Shown: piece after piece, positions 1 through 6,727 of the stretch
Layout: each line of letters begins with the position of its first letter
Numbering within the stretch: position 1 is the stretch's first letter
Assembly: GCF_000017405.1 (NCBI RefSeq)
Contig: NC_009667.1
Span: forward strand, 1,784,001-1,848,000
Direction of reading: 5' to 3'
Length of the DNA: 64,000 bases
DNA from: Brucella anthropi ATCC 49188
GTDB lineage: Bacteria; Pseudomonadota; Alphaproteobacteria; Rhizobiales; Rhizobiaceae
Position numbers and translations under genes: made by a program
Notes under the pieces: model-generated
What the model was told of the DNA's origin: nothing
The model's input: only the letters and a program-made list of their open reading frames with translations
Database searches by the model: none

Positions 1-556
1 TATATTCGATGACCGCGCTGTCGCCGCTGGAATCGGATATGGCCAGATGCAACGTGGCCAGTCTGTCTTCACCGGGGACCTTGTCCGTCACGATGGTGAA
101 AGGCTCTGCGCGCAGAGTTTTGACCGCCTCGTCGACTGTGGCAAAGTTATCAAGCACATATTGCGCCCAAGCCGCGATGCTGAGGCCCGGTGTGGTGCCG
201 TCATATTTCGGATATTCCGATTCAACCAGCCACAATGCGCCAACGGAAAGTCCTGCTTCGTTCAGTCCATCTGTCGTGGAAATGTCGTAACCGGAGGCGA
301 TCACACTGCCATATTTGGATGTCCACTGAAGCGAGTTCTTGCCGGCCTCGCCGGAACGTTTCATGCCGCGTGGAAAGACCCAGAGATTGGTTGCAACATC
401 CACTTTCCAATCCATGGATCGGGCGGTCATCACCTGATCGTTGGCCCCGTGATACACGAAACGTGTGCAGGCTTCGGCAATCGGTGCGGCAAGCATGCTG
501 CCTGCAACGAGCGCTGTAGTGCAGATGCTGGAAAAAGACCGCTTCAAAATCGGCAT
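1..556 (-). CDS. Choloylglycine hydrolase / penicillin V acylase family protein, 3' end cut by window edge
   Basis: Partial gene reading leftwards off the window, at least 185 residues. It starts with a Sec signal peptide of about 29 residues ending in PIAEA, followed directly by Cys30 (CTRFVYHG). Members of the choloylglycine hydrolase/penicillin V acylase Ntn-hydrolase family use this N-terminal Cys as nucleophile once the leader is removed. The next motif, ARSMDW, matches the conserved Arg/Asp region, and GLNEAGLSVGALWL matches the family's core strand. It probably hydrolyses an amide bond (bile salt, penicillin V or acyl-homoserine lactone) in the periplasm; the substrate cannot be read from the sequence. 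A second family member lies at 3328-4437. The ATG at 556 is the only good start before the signal peptide. Confidence 0.85.
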   Translation of the reverse strand, partial: MPILKRSFSSICTTALVAGSMLAAPIAEACTRFVYHGANDQVMTARSMDWKVDVATNLWVFPRGMKRSGEAGKNSLQWTSKYGSVIASGYDISTTDGLNEAGLSVGALWLVESEYPKYDGTTPGLSIAAWAQYVLDNFATVDEAVKTLRAEPFTIVTDKVPGEDRLATLHLAISDSSGDSAVIEY

Positions 557-679
557 GGATCGTCCCCTCTGTGATGCCCGGTAATCTCTAGGGCAGGATG
601 CCCGTTCGCTATTGAGTGAATGCCCTTCGCAGGGCGATATAAGGCAGTGATTGTAAGTGGAAAGACGGGCGGACGGGTT

Positions 680-1240
680 TTAACGCTCGCCCATATAACC
701 GCGCTGCTTCCATTGCTGCAGTGGCATGATGTCTGGCGGTCCGCCGCCTGCCTCATACCAGGAATCGACGGCCCATTTCTGGCCCTGCTTGTCTTCGACA
801 ACTGCCGTCCAGTGCGGATATCGTCCATCGAAGAAAGCGCCGCGGGACGTGCGTCGCGCGACAGTGTGGTGCTTCAGCCAGCCGCGTGATTGCAGGTAGC
901 GCAGGAAGTTATCGGTATTGGTCGATTCATCGATGCAATCCATCTGGCCCTTGATGCGGGCCTTGCCGAATTGCATTCTCGGCTTGTCCCGGACGCCAAT
1001 CGCTGCGGTGCCGCGCTGTTCGAAGATAGCAACTGCCGTTCGCAGTGCTTTCCGTTCGCCATCTGCGCTGCGACTGCCATTTTGCAGAAGGTTCCGGATA
1101 CGCTGTTGGTCCTTCGCGGTCAGCGTAACTTTGGTCCGGTAATGGCATTCATAACCGTGGCAGACGCTGAAGGTTTGTGCAGAAGCCATTCCGACCGGGA
1201 AGGCCAAGCCTATGAGGGCGCCAGCGCCCAGCAGTTTCAT
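680..1240 (-). CDS. Secreted conserved hypothetical protein
   Basis: 186 residues from the ATG at 1240, chosen because it begins a clear signal peptide (MKLLGAGALIGLAFPVGMASA); an upstream in-frame extension to 1360 adds 40 residues with no export features. The mature part has two Cys near its start (VCHGYECHY) and a later Cys in GQMDCIDE, and ends in a Trp/Gly-rich region with HWTAVVED and WAVDSWYEAGGGPP, which looks like a compact globular periplasmic domain. I do not recognise a family with an assigned function. It lies just downstream of the gene at 1320-2084 in the same direction with an 79-base gap, so the two may be co-transcribed. Confidence 0.75.
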   Translation of the reverse strand: MKLLGAGALIGLAFPVGMASAQTFSVCHGYECHYRTKVTLTAKDQQRIRNLLQNGSRSADGERKALRTAVAIFEQRGTAAIGVRDKPRMQFGKARIKGQMDCIDESTNTDNFLRYLQSRGWLKHHTVARRTSRGAFFDGRYPHWTAVVEDKQGQKWAVDSWYEAGGGPPDIMPLQQWKQRGYMGER

Positions 1241-1319
1241 CAAATCGCTGCTCCGCGTTCGATTGAGAAGATTTCCCTGCAATTTCAGCAGGATAAAATA
1301 AATCGAATCTTCAGCTATC

Positions 1320-2084
1320 TTAACCGTGCTTGTGGCTGGTGAAAAGCAGGGACGGTTCAAGGCGTTCCAGCCCCTGATAGGGATTGGCGTGGATTGCGAG
1401 AATCCAGAGGCAGAATGAGGCTGTCAGCGAATAAATGACGAGCGCCTTTACACCAGCTCGCACACGGTCCGCATGGGTCGCTGCAATGGTTATCGCCGTG
1501 AGGAATGTAAGAGAAAGCACGAGATACCATTTGTAATAGTCGATTGAGGTTGATCCGACAGCCAGACGGGTATTGCGCGCGTCCTGCAATTCATCGAAAT
1601 CGTTGATGAGTTGGGAGATAACGGGTGACGGCACGTCGGCGCGTGCCAGATTGATGATCTCGCGCCGGATACTCTGCAACGCCGTTTCAACGGAAGCTGC
1701 TGGCTCGACATTGATCTTTTCGCGCCATTCGTCATCGATTACGGCAAGGCGATAGCCGGTGAGGGCGGCAGTAAGTTCAGGCGCATTCAATATCTCGGCC
1801 CTGGACGTTCCGATCAGACGGGAAATGGCCGAGCGTTCTTCACTGATCGCCTGATCTGCCCGGGAATTGACGCTCCAGATATCAGCGGCAACAAAACCGA
1901 GCGACAAGGCCCAGGCCGTCGCAATGGTGCTGATGAAAGCACCGATCGGAATGGACAGAACGTCGCTGGCTGCATGTTTGGACAGCATGTCGAGCGCGAA
2001 ACGTCCAACCGCATAGAACACAATTCCAAGTACGGCGAAGGCCGTAAAAGAAAGATAGATCGGCAGCTCGAAGATATAGGTCAT
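1320..2084 (-). CDS. Four-helix membrane protein, DUF4239-like
   Basis: 254 residues. Hydrophobic segments lie at about 7-29, 45-68, 185-203 and 212-231, with a roughly 115-residue polar domain between the second and third. That layout, with SRADQAISEERSAISRL after the second helix, resembles the bestrophin-like DUF4239 family, but I cannot confirm the family by eye. The polar loop is rich in Asp/Glu/Arg and predicted helical. Function unknown. ATG start at 2084. The intrinsic terminator at 2166-2194 separates it from the outer-membrane protein gene upstream, so it should have its own promoter. Confidence 0.75.
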   Translation of the reverse strand: MTYIFELPIYLSFTAFAVLGIVFYAVGRFALDMLSKHAASDVLSIPIGAFISTIATAWALSLGFVAADIWSVNSRADQAISEERSAISRLIGTSRAEILNAPELTAALTGYRLAVIDDEWREKINVEPAASVETALQSIRREIINLARADVPSPVISQLINDFDELQDARNTRLAVGSTSIDYYKWYLVLSLTFLTAITIAATHADRVRAGVKALVIYSLTASFCLWILAIHANPYQGLERLEPSLLFTSHKHG

Positions 2085-2165
2085 TCATTCCCCCACATTA
2101 TTCCCCGCTTATTATTACCGGAAGTCGTTGAATTTTACTTAGAGCTGATCAAGGGGAGAGAATAG

Positions 2166-2194
2166 CAAAAAACCCGCCGGTTTTGCCGGCGGGT
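2166..2194 (-). terminator. Intrinsic terminator of the outer-membrane protein gene
   Basis: Read on the minus strand: a GC-rich stem (ACCCGCCGG pairing with CCGGCGGGT, five-base loop) followed by a run of six T. It lies 29 bases beyond the stop codon of the gene at 2223-3074. Confidence 0.9.
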
Positions 2195-2222
2195 CAAACA
2201 ACAGAAACTAATTTTTTGTGAA

Positions 2223-3074
2223 CTAGAACGAGACGGAGAAACCAACGACTGGCCCATGCTGGGTCACGTCATACTTGAAATTCTCAACCGTATCGTTGTC
2301 CTTGTAGTCCTGATAAAGCGCCCGGTAGCCGACACGGAATGTCGTGGGAATATCGAAAACCATTGTTCGATATCCAAGATAGATTTGGCCATTGGCGCTG
2401 AGTTTGGTTCCAGCTCCGAAACCACCAATGTCGGCTTCTGCAAAAATGTTCCACCGGTCGTTGATGTCGTAGAAGACACGCGCGCCTACGAAAGGATCAG
2501 TCCATTCTACCTTGCGCGATCCGCTGTAAGGGCCAACTTCAAGTCCGGCCTCCAGTCTTGTCCAGCGAACACCCACGGTTGGTTCAATCGCGAAAATCCG
2601 CTGGTTTCCGAAGAGCGTCGTTCCCTCGAGCTGCTGTTCATATACGCGATAATAAGCGCCAGCTGCCAAGGTGGTTGTCTTGATATCGAGGGCGAGTTCG
2701 TTGTCGCGGAGGTTTTCATCCTGACTGGTCTTGACGTACTGACCGTCGATGAAAAAACCAACCGTGCCGTTGCTGATATCGACATTGCCCATGAAAGTCA
2801 TATCGAGATTATCGAAAATCTCGCGGAATGGGACGTTAACATCCGTGCTGCGGCCCAGCAGACCTGCAGTGCCGTTCAACGATGCGCCCCAGACATATGG
2901 GCTGAAAATCACGCGCCAGCGCTGCTGGTCCTGAATTTCTGGTTGTGGTGTCACGGCATCTGCCGCGAACGATGTCGCTGACATACCTATTAAAACAGTT
3001 GATGCTAATATAATACTTCTGGAAAATTTTAACAGTAAATTCCCGTTCTGGTTACGCGATCTTCCGTCTTTCAC
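2223..3074 (-). CDS. Outer-membrane beta-barrel protein
   Basis: 283 residues from a GTG start at 3074, preceded by an AGGGGG ribosome binding site about eight bases upstream. A signal peptide runs to about residue 38 (TSFAADA). The mature protein alternates hydrophobic and polar residues in many short stretches with frequent Tyr, Trp and Gly (FSPYVWGASL, VGFFIDGQYV, AAGAYYRVYE, VGYRALYQDY) and ends in Phe (GFSVSF), the usual C-terminal signature for outer-membrane barrels recognised by the BAM machinery. It resembles the large group of rhizobial and Brucella proteins annotated as outer-membrane beta-barrel of unknown function. The gene's upstream region and start codons are AT-rich compared with its neighbours. 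Confidence 0.8.
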   Translation of the reverse strand: MKDGRSRNQNGNLLLKFSRSIILASTVLIGMSATSFAADAVTPQPEIQDQQRWRVIFSPYVWGASLNGTAGLLGRSTDVNVPFREIFDNLDMTFMGNVDISNGTVGFFIDGQYVKTSQDENLRDNELALDIKTTTLAAGAYYRVYEQQLEGTTLFGNQRIFAIEPTVGVRWTRLEAGLEVGPYSGSRKVEWTDPFVGARVFYDINDRWNIFAEADIGGFGAGTKLSANGQIYLGYRTMVFDIPTTFRVGYRALYQDYKDNDTVENFKYDVTQHGPVVGFSVSF

Positions 3075-3327
3075 CGAAAAAACCCCCTGGATTATGTATT
3101 AGCAATTCCGATAATACATCAGATTCAAATCTTTCTCCATATATATGTTAATCATTCGGGGAAATAAACTGAAAATTGATACTTATATTAAGGTTTGTTC
3201 TGTTGACTTTCATCAGGTGCAACCATTTATTCGGAATGGGAGCGGCGCCTCTTTTCTCATTGAGGTGAGGCGAGGAAGTTATTTTGGCAATTCTTAATAT
3301 GACAAATCGTGGAGTAACGAGGTCATC

Positions 3328-4437
3328 ATGAAAACGAAACAATCTATCTGGAAGTCGTCTCGCCGGATGTTTGCGCGGGGCGCTGCAACCGCTCTCATCG
3401 CTGCAGCTCTGGTCGTTCCTCAGGCAGCTTTCGCCTGCACCAGCTTCGTTCTCCCGACGAGCGACGGTGGTATGGTCTATGCGCGCACGATGGAATTCGG
3501 GTTCGAACTCAAGTCTGATATGATCGTCGTTCCGCGAAACTATGCTTTCACGGCGACCGCCGCCGATGCGAAACCCGGCAAGCAATGGAAGAGCAAATAT
3601 GCCGTGATCGGCATGAATGCATTCGGCATTCCGGCTCTCACGGATGGCATGAATGAGAAGGGACTTGCGGGCGGCATCCTCTATTTCCCGGATTACGCCA
3701 AGTTCCAGGATCCTTCCACGGCCAAGGCGGAAGACAGCCTTGCTCCTTGGGATGTTCTGAGCTGGGCCCTGACCAATTTCTCCACCGTGGCGGAAGTGAA
3801 GGCAGCTCTTGGCAGCATTGCCGTCATTGATGTCAAGCAACCCAATATGGGTTTCGCACCACCTGTGCATTATACACTGCACGATGCGACGGGTGCATCG
3901 ATTGTCATTGAACCCATCGATGGCAAGCTGAAGGTTTATGACAATCCGCTCGGAGTGATGACGAATTCGCCGTCCTTCGACTGGCACATGACCAATCTGC
4001 GCAATTATGTTCACCTGTCGCCGGACAATACCAAGCCGCTCAAGGTCAATGGCGCTACTTTCACGCCATTGGGTGAAGGATCGGGTATGCTGGGCGTGCC
4101 TGGAGACACGACGCCTCCATCAAGGTTTGTGCGCGCAACCGCTTTCGTTCTGTCGGCGGCAAAGGTGCCGAGCGGGCCGCAAAGCGTTCGTCTGGCCGAG
4201 CATATCGCCAACAATTTTGATATTCCCAAGGGCTGGATCGTGGACCCGGCAACGCCGCTCGAATACACGCAGTGGACGACCATCGCCGACATGAAGAACA
4301 TGACTTACTACGTCAAGACCTATGACGATCAGGTTCTTCGCGGTGCTGCTTTCAAAGATTATGATCTTGAAGCCAAGGATCTGGTGACGATCAAGATGCA
4401 GGAGCGTCTGGATCCGCCAGCCCTGACTGACAAGTAA
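3328..4437 (+). CDS. cgh: Choloylglycine hydrolase family protein
   Basis: 369 residues. Signal peptide of 36 residues ending in PQAAFA, followed by the nucleophile Cys37 in CTSFVLPTSDGGMVYARTMEFG. The family cleaves amide bonds of conjugated bile salts or penicillin V after autocatalytic exposure of this Cys. Other family regions are visible: GMNAFGIPALTDGMNEKGLAGGIL, NEKGL being the usual turn, and NPLGVMTNSPSFDWHMTNLRNY, which carries the oxyanion/Asn region. Brucella abortus has a choloylglycine hydrolase linked to bile salt resistance and infection; whether this gene is its orthologue needs alignment. ATG at 3328 follows a GGAG/GAGG binding site. It stands alone between a 250-base AT-rich upstream region and a hairpin at 4461-4495. 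Confidence 0.88.
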   Translation: MKTKQSIWKSSRRMFARGAATALIAAALVVPQAAFACTSFVLPTSDGGMVYARTMEFGFELKSDMIVVPRNYAFTATAADAKPGKQWKSKYAVIGMNAFGIPALTDGMNEKGLAGGILYFPDYAKFQDPSTAKAEDSLAPWDVLSWALTNFSTVAEVKAALGSIAVIDVKQPNMGFAPPVHYTLHDATGASIVIEPIDGKLKVYDNPLGVMTNSPSFDWHMTNLRNYVHLSPDNTKPLKVNGATFTPLGEGSGMLGVPGDTTPPSRFVRATAFVLSAAKVPSGPQSVRLAEHIANNFDIPKGWIVDPATPLEYTQWTTIADMKNMTYYVKTYDDQVLRGAAFKDYDLEAKDLVTIKMQERLDPPALTDK

Positions 4438-4460
4438 GTCTTTTCAGGAATTGAGAGTCT

Positions 4461-4495
4461 GGAGCGCCGATCTGATTGAACCGGGTCGGCGCTCC
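4461..4495 (+). terminator. Hairpin after cgh, possible terminator
   Basis: A perfect 10-bp stem (GGAGCGCCGA with TCGGCGCTCC) with a 15-base loop lies 24 bases after the cgh stop codon. The T tract that follows is weak (AACTATTTA), so termination is only possible. Confidence 0.45.
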
Positions 4496-4546
4496 AACTA
4501 TTTACGCGGTCGTTTTCAGGACGCGCTATCGAAAAGCCTGCGCTTG

Positions 4547-4849
4547 CTACGGCACCTCGTCGGAGGCAGTCGGGCCGCCCTCGTTCTCCAGATTGGCAAT
4601 GCGTTTGGTCTCGGAGCGATTGAATTTCAGGCGTACCCCGACACCGCCACCATTTTCGGGAATGAATTGCGCTCCGGCTTTTTCCAGCGCATTGGCCAAT
4701 GCCTGTATCTGTTCGCCCGTTGGCGTACCGAGCTTGCGCTCAAACTGCTCGATGGTCGCTGCGTCGATCCCTGACAGTTGGGCCAGACGGTCGCGTGAGA
4801 ATTCCACAAGCGCTCTGGCTGCACGGCATTGAGGTCCGGTTATCATCAT
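4547..4849 (-). CDS. Small XRE-family helix-turn-helix regulator
   Basis: 100 residues. The stretch ARALVEFSRDRLAQLSGIDAATIEQFER (about residues 11-38) is a typical Cro/CI-type helix-turn-helix, followed by the dimer/second helix region PTGEQIQALANALEKAGAQFIPENGGG, a common ending for small XRE regulators in alphaproteobacteria. It probably binds DNA as a dimer and regulates itself or neighbours; no operator was identified. Start: two consecutive ATG codons at 4849 and 4846. Convergent with cgh, divergent from nothing close; the next minus-strand gene starts at 5195 and ends 76 bases upstream. Confidence 0.85.
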   Translation of the reverse strand: MMITGPQCRAARALVEFSRDRLAQLSGIDAATIEQFERKLGTPTGEQIQALANALEKAGAQFIPENGGGVGVRLKFNRSETKRIANLENEGGPTASDEVP

Positions 4850-4925
4850 CTGTGTCTCCCCTTGCAGTCATATATAGAAAGAAAAATACTGGAAATGCGC
4901 TCTAAATGTTTTTTCTAACGCACAT

Positions 4926-5195
4926 CTAATGATGGTCGGAGTTGCCGACCTTTTTCCCAGCGCCATTGATAATCGTTTCGAGCAGCCAGGGCTTGTGGTC
5001 GATTATTTCGGAAAGCTCCTGCAGACCTATTTGCGAACCGGCTTCCTTCAGCAGTGCGTCGGCCACCGAGGCTGATCCGTTCTTGCCTTCCTGCGCCAAA
5101 CGATGCGCCCGCCGGATCAGAAGTTCCGGTTGTGAAAAACTGCTCTCGGCAAGTCTTTTTTCTATTCGGCGCTGTAGCTCTTCCGGAGCAATCAT
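4926..5195 (-). CDS. Small hypothetical protein
   Basis: 89 residues, charged and predicted largely helical (EELQRRIEKRLAESSF, PELLIRRAHRLAQEGKNG), ending in a His-rich tail (NSDHH). No signal peptide or membrane segment. An AAGGG binding site precedes the ATG at 5195 at suitable distance, which supports translation. Same direction as the XRE gene downstream, so they could share a transcript. Function not recognised. Confidence 0.6.
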   Translation of the reverse strand: MIAPEELQRRIEKRLAESSFSQPELLIRRAHRLAQEGKNGSASVADALLKEAGSQIGLQELSEIIDHKPWLLETIINGAGKKVGNSDHH

Positions 5196-5606
5196 CTGTT
5201 GAATTCCCTTATTCCTGAAAGGCCTGCAACCGGCAGCGGTGTGCAGCCCACATTATAAATCTATGTTGTGATGAAGTTTTTGCCACGTGACAATTCGTAC
5301 AAATCTGACGTTCCGGCAGATTTTACTATGAGGGCGAGTAGGTGGAGCTGTGAGGCTGTTCTACTTTAGTATCACGGAATAGTAACGAAATATTTCAGCA
5401 CATCAAATCCGCAAATTGGCCAAATTATTGCCACGCTTTCTCTTGTTTGCATCTGGCAAGCTACTTACATAGCCAGTACGCCTTGGCGGGAAGAGCAGTG
5501 GTCAGGTAGAGCGCGCGACGGGAAGCGGATTTCGCTTCACGGCAGTGTGCTGTAGCGGCCAGTGTCTGTTTCCGTTTGATAAACAATAAGAATTCAATGG
5601 TTTGAA
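5196..5606. other. Intergenic region, 411 bases, upstream of the DUF475 gene
   Basis: No convincing gene. The region is AT-rich up to about 5460 and should hold the divergent promoters for 4926-5195 (-) and 5607-6674 (+). Between 5490 and 5570 it becomes GC-rich, with a small hairpin at 5522-5538 (GAAGCG, five-base loop, CGCTTC), so the DUF475 messenger may have a structured leader. I could not match it to a known manganese or other riboswitch. Confidence 0.5.
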
Positions 5607-6674
5607 ATGGCCACTCTTCGTTACTTTATTTGGCCCATGGTTTTTACCGTACTGGGTCTCGCTGGTGCCGTTTGGCTCGGTTTCGAAATGACCGGCACTT
5701 TTGGGGGAATGGTCTCCGTCTTCATCATCTGTGCAGTTTTGAGCGTTCTCGAAATATCGCTTTCTTTCGATAACGCTATCGTCAATGCGCGCATCCTGCG
5801 CGACATGACGCCGGAATGGCAACATCGCTTCCTGACTTGGGGCATTATCATTGCCGTTTTCGGCATGCGCATCATCTTCCCGCTTGCCATTGTCGCCGTT
5901 GCCATGTGGACCGATCCGATCTCTGCATTGAAACTCGCGATCTGGCAGCCGGATGAATATGCTCGCGTGATCTCGGAATCCCATACAGGTATTGCTGCCT
6001 TTGGCGGTACATTCCTGCTCATGGTCGGCATGAAGTACTTCTTTGATGTCGAGAAGGACGTGCACTGGATCAAGGCCATCGAAAGCCGTATGTCGAAGTT
6101 TGCTTCGGTGCAGGGGGTCGAGATCGGTGTGGCAATCGCTCTGATCATCTTCTTCTCGTACCAGCTTGATGCCGAACATTCGCACACCTTCCTGATCGCA
6201 GCCCTGTTCGGTCTCCTGACCTTCCTCGCTGTCGAAGGACTGGGCGAGGTTCTGGATGCGACGCAGGAGCAGATGGATATGGTCCATCGCGGTGGTCTCG
6301 GCGCCTTCATCTATCTTGAAGTGCTGGATGCCAGCTTCTCGTTCGACGGTGTTATCGGTGCGTTCGCGCTGACCACGAACCTGTTCATCATCGCTATCGG
6401 TCTCGGTATTGGTGCATTCTATGTGCGTTCGCTCACTATCATGCTTGTCGAGCGCAAGACGCTGGGTCAGTACCGTTACCTCGAACATGGTGCTTTCTAT
6501 GCGATCCTGGTTCTGGCGGTCATCATGTATGTCCAGACGCTGGTACATATTCCGGAAGTCATTACCGGCCTTATCGGCGCGGCTTTGATCGGTCTCTCGT
6601 TTATGTCTTCGCTGCGCTACAACCGGCTCAATCCGAACTGGCAGGAAGAAGCCGAAGAGGTGACAGGGCACTAG
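5607..6674 (+). CDS. DUF475 family integral membrane protein (TerC-like)
   Basis: 355 residues with about nine to ten hydrophobic segments. The paired acidic motifs inside membrane segments, LEISLSFDNAIVNA (near residue 50) and LEVLDASFSFDGVIGAFA (near residue 240), are the internal repeat typical of the DUF475/TerC branch of the LysE-like transporter clan; some TerC relatives export manganese. The family has no settled function here. It is monocistronic: a strong terminator follows at 6698-6725. That terminator is the site where a group II intron has inserted. Confidence 0.85.
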   Translation: MATLRYFIWPMVFTVLGLAGAVWLGFEMTGTFGGMVSVFIICAVLSVLEISLSFDNAIVNARILRDMTPEWQHRFLTWGIIIAVFGMRIIFPLAIVAVAMWTDPISALKLAIWQPDEYARVISESHTGIAAFGGTFLLMVGMKYFFDVEKDVHWIKAIESRMSKFASVQGVEIGVAIALIIFFSYQLDAEHSHTFLIAALFGLLTFLAVEGLGEVLDATQEQMDMVHRGGLGAFIYLEVLDASFSFDGVIGAFALTTNLFIIAIGLGIGAFYVRSLTIMLVERKTLGQYRYLEHGAFYAILVLAVIMYVQTLVHIPEVITGLIGAALIGLSFMSSLRYNRLNPNWQEEAEEVTGH

Positions 6675-6697
6675 TTGGCCTTGTATCCCTGGATTAG

Positions 6698-6725
6698 AAG
6701 GGCAGCTTCGGCTGCCCTTTTTTTT
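6698..6725 (+). terminator. Intrinsic terminator of the DUF475 gene; intron insertion site
   Basis: Nine-bp stem AAGGGCAGC / GCTGCCCTT closed by a TTCG tetraloop, then an uninterrupted T tract to 6725. The group II intron begins three bases later at 6728, as expected for class C introns, which insert next to terminator hairpins. Confidence 0.95.
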
Positions 6726-6727
6726 GG

